From JAWKWH01 sp965204295 (GTDB lineage Bacteria; Pseudomonadota; Alphaproteobacteria; Rhizobiales; Rhizobiaceae), in assembly GCA_965204295.1 (NCBI GenBank), contig OZ241973.1, positions 3,494,119 through 3,558,118 of the forward strand: 64,000 nucleotides of DNA, in the 5' to 3' direction. The translations under genes and the position numbers were made by a program. The notes under the pieces are model-generated. The model saw only the letters and a program-made list of their open reading frames with translations. It was not told the origin of the DNA and searched no databases. Shown here one piece after another: positions 33,811 through 42,558 of the stretch (its first letter is position 1; every line of letters starts with the position of its first letter).

Positions 33811-35208
33811 TCAGCGATCCATCGATTTGACGATTTCCTCGGTCATCTTTTTTGCATCGCCAAGAAGCATCATCGTGCCGTCCCTGTAAAACAGCGTATT
33901 GTCGATTCCCGCATAGCCCGAGCCAAGCGAGCGTTTCACAAACAGGCAGGTGCGCGCCTTGTCGACGTCCAGTATCGGCATGCCGTAAATCGGTGAATTC
34001 CGGTCATCGCGTGCTGACGGGTTGGTTACGTCATTGGCGCCGATCACATAGGCGACATCGGCCTGCGCAAACTCGCTATTGATGTCTTCGAGCTCAAACA
34101 CCTCGTCATAAGGCACGTTGGCTTCCGCCAGCAGCACGTTCATGTGACCGGGCATGCGACCCGCGACGGGATGAATGGCGTATTTGACCTCAACGCCCGC
34201 CTCTTTGAGCTTGTCGGCCATTTCGCGAAGGGCATGCTGGGCCTGCGCCACCGCCATGCCGTAGCCCGGCGCGATGATAACTTTCGATGCATTCGACATG
34301 AGGAAGGCCGCGTCGTCCGCGGCCCCCTGTTTGACCGTGCGCTCAACGCCATCGTCCGCCGCCGCCGCGGTCTCGCCGCCAAAACCGCCGAGAATGACGG
34401 AGATGAAAGACCGGTTCATGCCCTTGCACATGATGTAGGACAAGATCGCACCCGATGATCCGACCAGGGCGCCGGTCACGATCAGCGCCAGATTTCCAAG
34501 CGTGAAGCCAATTCCGGCCGCGGCCCAGCCCGAATATGAATTGAGCATGGAGACGACCACGGGCATATCGGCGCCACCGATCGGAATGATGATCAACACA
34601 CCGAGCAACAGCGCCAGAGCTACAATCAGCCAGAACAGGAAGGTGCTTTCGGTTGCGACAAGCATGATCACCAGAACCGCCAAGGCCACGGCGATGCCGA
34701 TATTGATCATATGACGCATCGGCAACAAAATCGGTTTTCCCGACATGCGGCCATCGAGTTTGAGGAACGCGATTACCGAGCCCGTAAACGTGATCGCGCC
34801 AACGACAACGCCGATCGACATTTCGACAAGCGCCTGGCTGTGAATGTCGCCGGTGACGCCGATGCCGAAGCTTTCCGGAGAATAGAGCGCAGCAGCCGCC
34901 ACCATCACCGCGGCGAGGCCAACCAGTGAGTGAAATGCGGCAACCAACTGTGGCATCGCCGTCATCGCGATGCGTCTGGCAATGAAAGCGCCGGCGCCTC
35001 CGCCTATGGCTATGCCAATCGCAATAAGCCCAAAACCGCCAAGGGAAGGCGTGGCGAGCGCAAGTGTCGTCACGATGGCGATCGCCATGCCGATCATGCC
35101 GTAGAAATTGCCCTGCCGGCTGGTCGTGGGATGCGACAGACCACGCAGCGCCAGAATGAAAAGAACGCCGGAAACGAGATAAAGAAAGGCAGCCAGATTC
35201 ACGCCCAT
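33811..35208 (-). CDS. pntB: NAD(P) transhydrogenase beta subunit
   Basis: The 465-residue protein has about nine membrane spans in the first 290 residues. An NADP(H)-binding domain III follows, with VIIAPGYGMAVAQAQHALRE, IHPVAGRMPGHMNVLLAEA and VYVIGANDVTNPSARDD-type residues. It couples hydride transfer between NADH and NADP to proton translocation in the inner membrane. It is third in the pntAA-pntAB-pntB operon and lies 10 bases after pntAB. Length and landmarks are normal. Confidence 0.95.
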   Translation of the reverse strand: MGVNLAAFLYLVSGVLFILALRGLSHPTTSRQGNFYGMIGMAIAIVTTLALATPSLGGFGLIAIGIAIGGGAGAFIARRIAMTAMPQLVAAFHSLVGLAAVMVAAAALYSPESFGIGVTGDIHSQALVEMSIGVVVGAITFTGSVIAFLKLDGRMSGKPILLPMRHMINIGIAVALAVLVIMLVATESTFLFWLIVALALLLGVLIIIPIGGADMPVVVSMLNSYSGWAAAGIGFTLGNLALIVTGALVGSSGAILSYIMCKGMNRSFISVILGGFGGETAAAADDGVERTVKQGAADDAAFLMSNASKVIIAPGYGMAVAQAQHALREMADKLKEAGVEVKYAIHPVAGRMPGHMNVLLAEANVPYDEVFELEDINSEFAQADVAYVIGANDVTNPSARDDRNSPIYGMPILDVDKARTCLFVKRSLGSGYAGIDNTLFYRDGTMMLLGDAKKMTEEIVKSMDR

Positions 35209-35218
35209 CCGTCAGCCC

Positions 35219-35641
35219 TCACTTTTCTTTTTTCTTGTACATGGCGAGCATCCGCTGGGTGACCAGGAAGCCGCCGAATATATTTACGCTCGCCAGCACC
35301 AGCGCGATAAAACCAAATCCGGTCGCCAGTCCGCTGGCCGAGATACCGACCGCGAGGAGTGCGCCCACAACGATTACCGAAGAAATCGCGTTCGTCACCG
35401 ACATCAGTGGCGTGTGAAGCGCCGGGGTTACCGACCAGACCACATAGTAGCCCACGAATATGGCCAATACGAAAATGGCGAACCGGAACACGAAAGGATC
35501 GATGGCTCCGCCGCTTGCCGTGTGCGCGGCCGCACCGGCCGCATCGGCGGTTCCTTCGCTGTTTTCGATGGCGGCGCGCACCGCGCCAACCGCTTTGTCC
35601 AGTTGCTTAAGCGCTTGATCGACAGCACTGTCGGCCATCAT
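35219..35641 (-). CDS. pntAB: NAD(P) transhydrogenase alpha subunit part 2 (membrane part)
   Basis: The 140-residue protein has an acidic, alanine-rich N-terminus followed by four hydrophobic segments (FAIFVLAIFVGYYVVWSVTP; IVVGALLAVGISASGLATG) and ends with the conserved VTQRMLAMYKKKEK. It is the domain II part that is fused to domain I in E. coli but is a separate gene in alphaproteobacteria. It overlaps pntAA by four bases. It completes the proton channel with PntB. Confidence 0.93.
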   Translation of the reverse strand: MMADSAVDQALKQLDKAVGAVRAAIENSEGTADAAGAAAHTASGGAIDPFVFRFAIFVLAIFVGYYVVWSVTPALHTPLMSVTNAISSVIVVGALLAVGISASGLATGFGFIALVLASVNIFGGFLVTQRMLAMYKKKEK

Positions 35642-36855
35642 GCGTCTCCCTTCGGTTTGGCGGTCGCCGCCCTGGTATCGGCGGATTTGCGCGCGGTCGG
35701 TTTTTTGACAGGCGCCCTGGTCCGGTCGTTTTTGAATGCCGGGTGGACGATCTCCCCGCCATGCGTCAGCATGGTTGCCGTGATGAGTTCGTCATCAGGA
35801 TCGAGCGAGACCGTTTTGGCCTCCCTGTCCACCATCGTTTCGAGAAAAGCATAGAGATTCTTCGCATAGAGAAGCGACGCCGAGGCTGCGATACGGCCGG
35901 GGACGTTGAGATGCCCGACGATCTTCATATCGCCGACAGTAGCGATCTTCCCGGCGACCGCGCCCTCCACGTTGCCGCCGCGCTCAACCGCAAGGTCCAC
36001 AAGCACCGACCCGGGTTTCATCGATTTGACCATTGCTGACGACACAAGCCGAGGCGCCGGTCGCCCCGGGATAAGAGCGGTGGTCACCACAATATCCTGC
36101 TTTGCGATATGGTCGGCGACGAGTGCGGCCTGTTTCGCCTGATACTCTCTGGACATCTCCTTCGCATATCCGCCAGCCGTCTCCGCGGCCTTGAACTCAT
36201 CGTCCTCCACCGCAATGAATTTCGCGCCGAGTGAAGCGACCTGTTCCTTTGCCGCGGGGCGGACATCGGTCGCGGTGACAACCGCGCCCAAACGGCGGGC
36301 GGTTGCTATCGCCTGAAGACCGGCCACGCCCGCGCCCATGACAAACACTTTTGCGGCCGGGACGGTACCCGCGGCCGTCATCATCATGGGAAGCGCGCGA
36401 TCATATTCGGCCGCGGCGTCGATAACGGCCTGATAACCCGCCAGATTGGCCTGTGAGGACAGAACATCCATGACCTGCGCGCGGGTAATGCGTGGCATGA
36501 ACTCCATTGAAAATGCCGACAATCCCGCTTTGGCCATTGAAGCGACGTCGGCCTCGTTGCCAAACGGGTCCATGGTCGCGATGACGATGGCGCCTTTTTT
36601 ATATCGTTTGATCTCCGCGGCGGTGGGTCTGCGAACCTTCAGAATCACGTCGGCCCCGGCGCCGTCGGTCGCTTTGCCAATCCGCGCCCCCGCGGCCTTG
36701 AATTCAGCATCGGGCATTCTTGATCCGCTGCCGGCGCCGGCCTCGACGACGACACTCAAACCAAGGCCCGCGATCCGTTTCACGGTCTCGGGCGACGCTG
36801 CAACGCGGTTCTCATTCGCGTCCGTCTCACGGGCAATGAAAATCATCTGTGCCAA
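35638..36855 (-). CDS. pntAA: NAD(P) transhydrogenase alpha subunit part 1 (NAD-binding part)
   Basis: The 405-residue soluble protein is similar to alanine dehydrogenase. It begins MIFIARETDANENRVAASPE, carries the dinucleotide motif VFVMGAGVAGLQAIATARRL near residue 170, and has the domain I phrase LTHGGEIVHPAFKN. The C-terminal 30 residues are a lysine- and alanine-rich linker. It binds NAD(H) on the cytoplasmic side. A TTG at 36855 with an AAGGAA ribosome-binding site is the best start; the ATG three codons later is too far from it. It overlaps pntAB by four bases. Confidence 0.93.
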   Translation of the reverse strand: MAQMIFIARETDANENRVAASPETVKRIAGLGLSVVVEAGAGSGSRMPDAEFKAAGARIGKATDGAGADVILKVRRPTAAEIKRYKKGAIVIATMDPFGNEADVASMAKAGLSAFSMEFMPRITRAQVMDVLSSQANLAGYQAVIDAAAEYDRALPMMMTAAGTVPAAKVFVMGAGVAGLQAIATARRLGAVVTATDVRPAAKEQVASLGAKFIAVEDDEFKAAETAGGYAKEMSREYQAKQAALVADHIAKQDIVVTTALIPGRPAPRLVSSAMVKSMKPGSVLVDLAVERGGNVEGAVAGKIATVGDMKIVGHLNVPGRIAASASLLYAKNLYAFLETMVDREAKTVSLDPDDELITATMLTHGGEIVHPAFKNDRTRAPVKKPTARKSADTRAATAKPKGDA

Positions 36856-36953
36856 CGTCCGATTCCTTTCAGTGTGAAACTTGAAAACAATTCTACCGCA
36901 AGTCGGACCGGCGGCCCGCCATGTGTCAACCGATCACGAACAGCCAAGCAATC

Positions 36954-37181
36954 CTATCGCAATATCGCCCATCCAATTGCGCAGATCACCATGAACAATA
37001 CCAATGCCGAAAAGAAGCCCGCCGTCGTATAAAATCCAAACGCCATCGCAAGCAGCAAGGCGGCGCATATGAGCGATCCGTACTTGGCGAGATTGACAAA
37101 CAACGCGAATGTCCTGTCATGCTCGGCATAGTCCATTTCGGCGCCCAGTTCGATCGGCCCTGACGGGGTGTTATCTGCCAT
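36954..37181 (-). CDS. aa3-type cytochrome c oxidase subunit IV (bacterial CoxIV family)
   Basis: The 75-residue protein starts with a polar segment ending AEMDYAEHDRTFALFVNLAK, then two hydrophobic spans (ICAALLLAMAFGFYTTAGF; LVLFMVICAIGWAIL). The MDYAEHxxTYxxF motif identifies the small subunit that packs against subunits I and III of alphaproteobacterial aa3 oxidases. It is on the same strand as pntAA, about 100 bases upstream, an arrangement often seen in alphaproteobacteria. Other oxidase genes are not in the window. Confidence 0.9.
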   Translation of the reverse strand: MADNTPSGPIELGAEMDYAEHDRTFALFVNLAKYGSLICAALLLAMAFGFYTTAGFFSALVLFMVICAIGWAILR

Positions 37182-37345
37182 TGCGAAATACTCCTGAGTT
37201 GGTCAGTCGCGACATAGCGAATCTCCGGCGCCAGGGCAATGGCCACGATTGCCGCGGACCAATCGTCGCATATACCGTCACGCAAGCAGGCCCGGTCGAG
37301 CGGGTCCCGTTTGGTCGAGGGTGACGCAATCGGCGGGAGACCGGG

Positions 37346-38179
37346 TTATGCAAGCCAACGTTTGCGGCGCTTGTAGTGCTTGACGTTCTTGAAACTCTTG
37401 CGTCCTTCGCCGCCGACACCCAGATAGAACTCCTTGACGTCCTCATTTTCGCGCAGAGTCCTGGCTTCCCCGTCCAGAACAACCCGACCAGATTCGAGGA
37501 TATAGCCATAGTCGGCATATCTGAGCGCGATGTTGGTATTCTGCTCGGCGAGCAGGAAAGAGACGCCTTCCTCACCATTCAGCTTCTTTACGATTTCGAA
37601 GATTTCCTCGACCAGTTGCGGCGCCAGACCCATGGACGGCTCGTCAAGCAGGATCATGGTTGGACGGCTCATCAGCGCGCGGCCGATGGCGCACATTTGC
37701 TGCTCGCCGCCGGATGTGTAGCCGGCCTGGCTGCCGCGGCGTTCACGCAAGCGGGGGAAATAGTCATAGACCATTTCGAGATCCCGCCTGATCCTGGTAT
37801 TTCCATCGCGCCGGGTAAATGCGCCGGTCATCAGGTTTTCTTCAATCGTCAGATGGCCAAAACAATGCCGACCCTCCATTACCTGAATACAGCCGCGCCG
37901 TACGAGTTCGTTGGGCGAAAGCGCTTCAACCTGATCGCCGTTAAAAACGATGTTTCCTTTGGTCACCTCGCCCCGCTCCGCATGCAGCAGGTTTGAGATA
38001 GCCTTGAGCGTCGTGGTCTTGCCGGCGCCGTTTGCGCCGAGAATGGCGACAATGCCGCCCTTCGGAACCGTTAACGACACGCCCTTCAACACCAGGATCA
38101 CATGATTGTAGATCACCTCGACGTTGTTGACTTCGAGGAGCGTTTTGGCGGGAGCAATTTCCGCGGCGGCTTCAGCCAT
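37346..38179 (-). CDS. livF: LivF-type ABC transporter ATPase
   Basis: From the ATG at 38179 (GGAG ribosome-binding site) the protein has 277 residues. It has Walker A GANGAGKTTTLKAISNLL, signature YTSGGEQQMCAIGRALMS, Walker B MILLDEPSMGLAPQ and FLLAEQNTNIALRYADYGYI. The last is typical of LivF, the second ATPase of branched-chain amino acid type importers. An extra lysine/arginine-rich tail (SFKNVKHYKRRKRW) extends past the usual end. It is the last gene of a six-gene cluster that starts with an acyl-CoA synthetase, so the substrate may be a carboxylic acid other than leucine. Confidence 0.9.
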   Translation of the reverse strand: MAEAAAEIAPAKTLLEVNNVEVIYNHVILVLKGVSLTVPKGGIVAILGANGAGKTTTLKAISNLLHAERGEVTKGNIVFNGDQVEALSPNELVRRGCIQVMEGRHCFGHLTIEENLMTGAFTRRDGNTRIRRDLEMVYDYFPRLRERRGSQAGYTSGGEQQMCAIGRALMSRPTMILLDEPSMGLAPQLVEEIFEIVKKLNGEEGVSFLLAEQNTNIALRYADYGYILESGRVVLDGEARTLRENEDVKEFYLGVGGEGRKSFKNVKHYKRRKRWLA

Positions 38180-38237
38180 TTGCGACTCCGATGGAAGTAG
38201 ATGGCTCCGGCGCGGAACGCCGGAGCCTTGCGTTAAA

Positions 38238-39530
38238 TCACTGACAAGCGCGAGGCGTGATGTTGTTTTCCAAAGCAAACGCTTCCGAGTCGGCAGCGAT
38301 CAACGGATCGATCACGCCGCGGTCGGATGCGATCCAATCGGTGATCAGGCTCCATTTTTTCGCGCCGGCATCCCACTGCTGAACCTTGCCCAGTCCGGAG
38401 CCGCCATGGTTTGCGCAACTCGTGTTGAACTCCGCGCCAAAGTCCGGCAATCCGAGTTCCGCCAAGCGGGCGCCGGTGATCTCGAGAGCTTCGAGTCCGT
38501 CGCGCATCATCGCCGACGTGATGTCTGTCGTGTTGTGGATACCCATCGCTTTACGCGCGGCTTCCGCCGCCAAAACGGCCGCATAAATGCCGCGGCTGTA
38601 AAGCACCTCGCCGGCATGGCTGCCGTCGCCGGCGGCCTTGTCCGCATCGAGAACATATTTCTTCATGTCATCGTAAAGCGGATAGTCGGTGCCGGTTCCG
38701 TTCAGCGCCAGCGATTTATATCCATCGGCTCCGTCACCGGCCGGGATGACGTCATTTTCAGAACCTGACCACCAGACGCCAATGAAATGATCCATCGGGA
38801 AGCGGATGTTGGCGGCTTCCTGAATTGCGACCTGGTTCATCACGCCCCAGCCCCACATCAGCACGTAGTCCGGGCGGTCACGGCGAATTTGCAGCCAGGT
38901 CGCCTTCTGCTCCTGACCCGGAGAATCGACAGGGAAGAGGCTCAACTCGTAACCGTGCTTGCCGGCCAGCGCTTCGAGCGTAATAATTGGCTCCTTGCCA
39001 TAAGCCGAATTGTGATAAACCAGCGCAATCTTCTTGCCGCTTATGTTTCCGCCTTCCTGTTCGATGATGTGATTGATCGCGATCGATGCGCCGTCCCAGT
39101 AGGAAGCCGGGAAGTTGAAGATCCACTCGAACACCCTGCCATTGGCGGCGGACGTGCGACCGTAACCCGACGACAGAACCGGAATTCCGTCAGCGGTCGC
39201 CTTGGGAATCAACTGATAGGTGATGCCAGTGGAAAACGGCTGGTAGACCAATGCGCCTTGCCCTTTGGTGGACTCGTAGCATTCGACGCCTTTTTCGGTG
39301 TTGTAGCCGGTCTCACATTCCAATACCCGGATCTTCTGCCCGTTAATTCCGCCATCGCGTTCGTTCAGCAATGTGAAATAGTCCGAATAGCCATCCGCAA
39401 ACGGAATGCCATTGGGGCCATACGGACCCGTGCGATAGCTCAATGACGGAAATACGAGATCGGCAAGCGCCGGCCCCGGTCCCATCATGACAGCCAGTGC
39501 CGCGGTTGCGAGAATTGTTGTTTTCTTCAT
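38238..39530 (-). CDS. LivK-type ABC transporter substrate-binding protein
   Basis: The 430-residue precursor follows a GGGAGGAACC ribosome-binding site. A signal peptide ends near MMGPGPALA. The mature protein is a type I binding protein: YSDYFTLLNERDGGINGQ, VLECETGYNTEKGVECYEST, VLSSGYGRTSAANGRVFEW and MWGWGVMNQVAIQEAANIRF. At least four cysteines are present. It captures an amino acid or carboxylate ligand in the periplasm for the LivHM channel. It lies 76 bases after livM and has its own ribosome-binding site, so it can be made in excess. Confidence 0.9.
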   Translation of the reverse strand: MKKTTILATAALAVMMGPGPALADLVFPSLSYRTGPYGPNGIPFADGYSDYFTLLNERDGGINGQKIRVLECETGYNTEKGVECYESTKGQGALVYQPFSTGITYQLIPKATADGIPVLSSGYGRTSAANGRVFEWIFNFPASYWDGASIAINHIIEQEGGNISGKKIALVYHNSAYGKEPIITLEALAGKHGYELSLFPVDSPGQEQKATWLQIRRDRPDYVLMWGWGVMNQVAIQEAANIRFPMDHFIGVWWSGSENDVIPAGDGADGYKSLALNGTGTDYPLYDDMKKYVLDADKAAGDGSHAGEVLYSRGIYAAVLAAEAARKAMGIHNTTDITSAMMRDGLEALEITGARLAELGLPDFGAEFNTSCANHGGSGLGKVQQWDAGAKKWSLITDWIASDRGVIDPLIAADSEAFALENNITPRACQ

Positions 39531-39606
39531 CAAGGTTCCTCCCGTTGATGTGTTGCAGTTCAACTCCTCCGGCCCTGGGCGGCGCCGGCTGAAGTCGCGA
39601 TAATCC

Positions 39607-40683
39607 CTAATACGAGAATGGCCACAATCTGAGCTTTTCCCTCGTCAGTCGCCAAATCTGCGCGAGACCATGCGGCTCGAATATGAGAAAGAACATGATC
39701 AAGCCACCTACGATCATGATTTCGAAGTGGGCGGCCAGGTCCGTCGGCCAGCCCCATGCTCCAACCATGACGTTCTTGAGCAGAACCGGAAACAGTATGA
39801 TGAAAGCGGCTCCGAGAAACGATCCAAGTATTGAACCCAGTCCGCCGATGATGATGATAAAAAGCGCATCGAATGATTTATCGATTCCGAATACCTCCGT
39901 CACCTCGACCGCGCCCAGATAAATGGCGAAGAACATCGCACCCGCGATACCGATGTAAAACGAACTGATCGCGAACGCGGACAGCTTTGCGGAAAACGGT
40001 GACACGCCCATGATTTCGGCGGCAATATCCATGTCACGCATTGCCATCCATGAACGTCCAACACGACCGCGTGTCAGATTGCGAGCGACCCAGGCAAACA
40101 CGAAAACGATCGTCAGACAGGTCAGATAGGTCGCCCAGGGCGCCGCGTTCGGTCCGGTCACCGCAATGCCGAATATCGTGCGCTCCGGCGCGGTTATCTG
40201 ACCGGACGCGGAATAATTGTAGAACCAGGCGAACTTGTTGAAGAACCATACCAGAAAAAATTGCGCCGCAAGCGTGGCGACCGCGAGGTAAAATCCCTTG
40301 ATCCGCAGCGAGGGCAGTCCAAACAGTATGCCGACAGCCGCGGTTACCGCGCCGGACAACACAATCACAATCAGGATGTTGAGCTCCGGGAATGCGGTCA
40401 TCAGCTTGTAGCAGGCAAAAGCCCCTACCGCCATGAAACCGCCTGTTCCCAGCGAAACCTGCCCGCAATAGCCGGTGAGGATGTTCAATCCAAGCGCGAC
40501 CATTGACCAGACAAGAAACGGCACCAATACCGATTTTTCCCAATAGTCGTTGACGAAGAACGGTACGACCGCAAACGCAACGAACAATGCCGCCCAAAAA
40601 AGATATCGTTCGGATTTGATCGGGAAGGTCTGCTGATCTTCCAGATAGCTGGTTTTGAAATCGCCGGTTTCGCGGTAAAGCAT
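39607..40683 (-). CDS. livM: LivM-type ABC transporter permease
   Basis: The 358-residue protein has about ten hydrophobic segments. Landmarks are LNILTGYCGQVSLGTGGFMA near residue 65, FGLPSLRIKGFYLAVATLA, and the coupling loop MAMRDMDIAAEIMGVSPFSA followed by KLSAFAISSFYIG. It forms the translocation path together with LivH. The N-terminal extension of about 25 residues (ETGDFKTSYLEDQQTF) is typical of LivM members near acyl-CoA ligases. It lies six bases after livH. Confidence 0.9.
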   Translation of the reverse strand: MLYRETGDFKTSYLEDQQTFPIKSERYLFWAALFVAFAVVPFFVNDYWEKSVLVPFLVWSMVALGLNILTGYCGQVSLGTGGFMAVGAFACYKLMTAFPELNILIVIVLSGAVTAAVGILFGLPSLRIKGFYLAVATLAAQFFLVWFFNKFAWFYNYSASGQITAPERTIFGIAVTGPNAAPWATYLTCLTIVFVFAWVARNLTRGRVGRSWMAMRDMDIAAEIMGVSPFSAKLSAFAISSFYIGIAGAMFFAIYLGAVEVTEVFGIDKSFDALFIIIIGGLGSILGSFLGAAFIILFPVLLKNVMVGAWGWPTDLAAHFEIMIVGGLIMFFLIFEPHGLAQIWRLTREKLRLWPFSY

Positions 40684-40689
40684 GGCCTG

Positions 40690-41691
40690 TCAAACTCTCT
40701 CGATGATCTTCTCGCCAAACAGGCCTTGTGGCCGGAACAAAAGGAATGCCAGCGCGACCACATAGGCAAACCAGTTCTCTATAGCGCCGCCGACGAGTGG
40801 TCCGATATAAAGCTCGGCGAGTTTCTCGCCGACACCGATGATCAATCCGCCCACGATAGCGCCGGGTATCGACGTAAAGCCGCCGAGAATGAGTACGGGC
40901 AGCGCTTTCAACGCAATGAGCGAAAGAGAAAATTGAACACCCGATTTCGCGCCCCACATAATCCCCGCGACCAGTGCGACAAAGCCGGCGACCGACCAGA
41001 CAATCACCCAAATCGAACGCAGCGAGATCCCGACAGACAGTGCGGCCTGATGATCGTCGGCCACCGCCCGCAACGCCCTGCCCGTCGCGGTGTATTGCGA
41101 GAACATGGTGAGCGCGGCGACAAGGATGATCGCCACGATAGCGGCCACGACATCGAGCTTGTCGATGTACATGCCAAAATAGTCCGATCCTTCAATCGCC
41201 CATTCGCGGGTCACATCCTCCCACCAGAACGAACCGCCCGACGGGATGCCGACATCAAGCGTCTTGATGTCGGCCCCCCACATAAGATCGCCAAATCCTT
41301 CGAGGAAATAGGCAAGACCGATCGTGGCCATGAACAGGATGATCGGTTCCTGATTGACCAGATGTTTCAGGACGATGGCTTCAAACAGATAGGCAAAGGC
41401 CACCATGACCGCTAGCGTTCCCAGCAACGCGAAAACGGTCGGCAATTCCCACCCGAAATGGTGGATGCCGGTACCGAAAATTGCGTTGATCAGATGCGAA
41501 AACGGCACCTGCCCGGTCTGAAGGCCAACGAGAGTCAGCGCCGCAAACAGCGCCATGACGCCCTGCGCAAAATTGAATATGCCCGACGCCTTGAAGATCA
41601 GCACGAAGCCAAGGGCCACCAGTGAATACATGACGCCGGCCATAAGGCCGTTCAGCACCGTTTCCACGAAATAGAGAAAAGCGGGGCTCAT
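40690..41691 (-). CDS. livH: LivH-type ABC transporter permease
   Basis: The 333-residue protein has eight to nine hydrophobic segments with LNGLMAGVMYSLVALGFVLI at the start and FNFAQGVMALFAALT. The coupling loop GRALRAVADDHQAALSVGIS and the ending LPVLILGGFTSIPGAIVGGL belong to LivH permeases. It pairs with LivM. It lies 12 bases after livG in a compact operon on the minus strand. Confidence 0.92.
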   Translation of the reverse strand: MSPAFLYFVETVLNGLMAGVMYSLVALGFVLIFKASGIFNFAQGVMALFAALTLVGLQTGQVPFSHLINAIFGTGIHHFGWELPTVFALLGTLAVMVAFAYLFEAIVLKHLVNQEPIILFMATIGLAYFLEGFGDLMWGADIKTLDVGIPSGGSFWWEDVTREWAIEGSDYFGMYIDKLDVVAAIVAIILVAALTMFSQYTATGRALRAVADDHQAALSVGISLRSIWVIVWSVAGFVALVAGIMWGAKSGVQFSLSLIALKALPVLILGGFTSIPGAIVGGLIIGVGEKLAELYIGPLVGGAIENWFAYVVALAFLLFRPQGLFGEKIIERV

Positions 41692-41703
41692 CTGCCGATC
41701 ATC

Positions 41704-42558
41704 CTAGTCATGCGGAACGCCGAGATAGGCGTCGATCACATCCTGATTGCCGGATACTTCATCCGGCGTGCCATCGCCGATCTTGCGGCCATAGTCGAGC
41801 ACGACGACACGATCGGAAATGTCCATTACAACGCTCATATCGTGCTCGATCAGCGCTATGGTCGTTCCAAACTGGCTGTTCACGTCGAGAATGAAGCGGG
41901 ACATGTCCTCCTTCTCCTCGAGATTCATGCCCGCCATCGGTTCGTCGAGAAGCAATAACGCAGGCTCCGCCGCCAGCGCCCGTCCGAGTTCGACCCGCTT
42001 CTGCAATCCATAAGGCAGACGGCCGACAGGGGTCTTCCGGATATGTTGGATCTCCAGAAAATCGATTATGTGTTCAACCGCGCGACGGTGTTCCAGGTCT
42101 TCTTTCACTGCGGGGCCATGCCACAGGGCCTGCCAGAACAGGTTCTTCTTCTGCAGGGTGATGCGCCCCGTCATTATGTTGTCAAGCGTCGACATTCCCG
42201 TGAATAGCGCAATGTTCTGGAACGTGCGCGATATGCCCTGACGGGCGGCCGCCGTGGAACGCATCGCCTTGCGCGGTTCGCCGCGATAAGCGATCGTCCC
42301 TTGCTGCGGATGATAAAACCCGTTGATCACATTCAGCATCGAAGTCTTGCCGGCGCCGTTCGGTCCGATGATTGCGCGAATTTCGCCCTTCCGGATATCG
42401 AAACTGACATTCTGTATGGCCTTCACACCGCCGAAGGACAGCGAGACCGTTTCGACGCTAAGCAGCACTTCTCCGCCGGCGATGTCATCCTGATGAGCGG
42501 ACAGGGTGAATTCGGGCGGCGGTGAACTCAGCAGCAACGGATCGAAGGGAGCGTTCAT
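41704..42558 (-). CDS. livG: LivG-type ABC transporter ATPase
   Basis: The 284-residue protein has Walker A GPNGAGKTSMLNVINGFY, the LivG phrase GISRTFQNIALFTGMSTLDN, signature LPYGLQKRVELGRALAAEP, Walker B ALLLLDEPMAGMN and LIEHDMSVVMDISDRVVVLD. It powers the LivHM channel together with LivF. The first 28 residues are an unconserved leader. Its ATG overlaps the stop of the acyl-CoA synthetase gene (ATGA), so it is translationally coupled to that enzyme. Confidence 0.92.
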   Translation of the reverse strand: MNAPFDPLLLSSPPPEFTLSAHQDDIAGGEVLLSVETVSLSFGGVKAIQNVSFDIRKGEIRAIIGPNGAGKTSMLNVINGFYHPQQGTIAYRGEPRKAMRSTAAARQGISRTFQNIALFTGMSTLDNIMTGRITLQKKNLFWQALWHGPAVKEDLEHRRAVEHIIDFLEIQHIRKTPVGRLPYGLQKRVELGRALAAEPALLLLDEPMAGMNLEEKEDMSRFILDVNSQFGTTIALIEHDMSVVMDISDRVVVLDYGRKIGDGTPDEVSGNQDVIDAYLGVPHD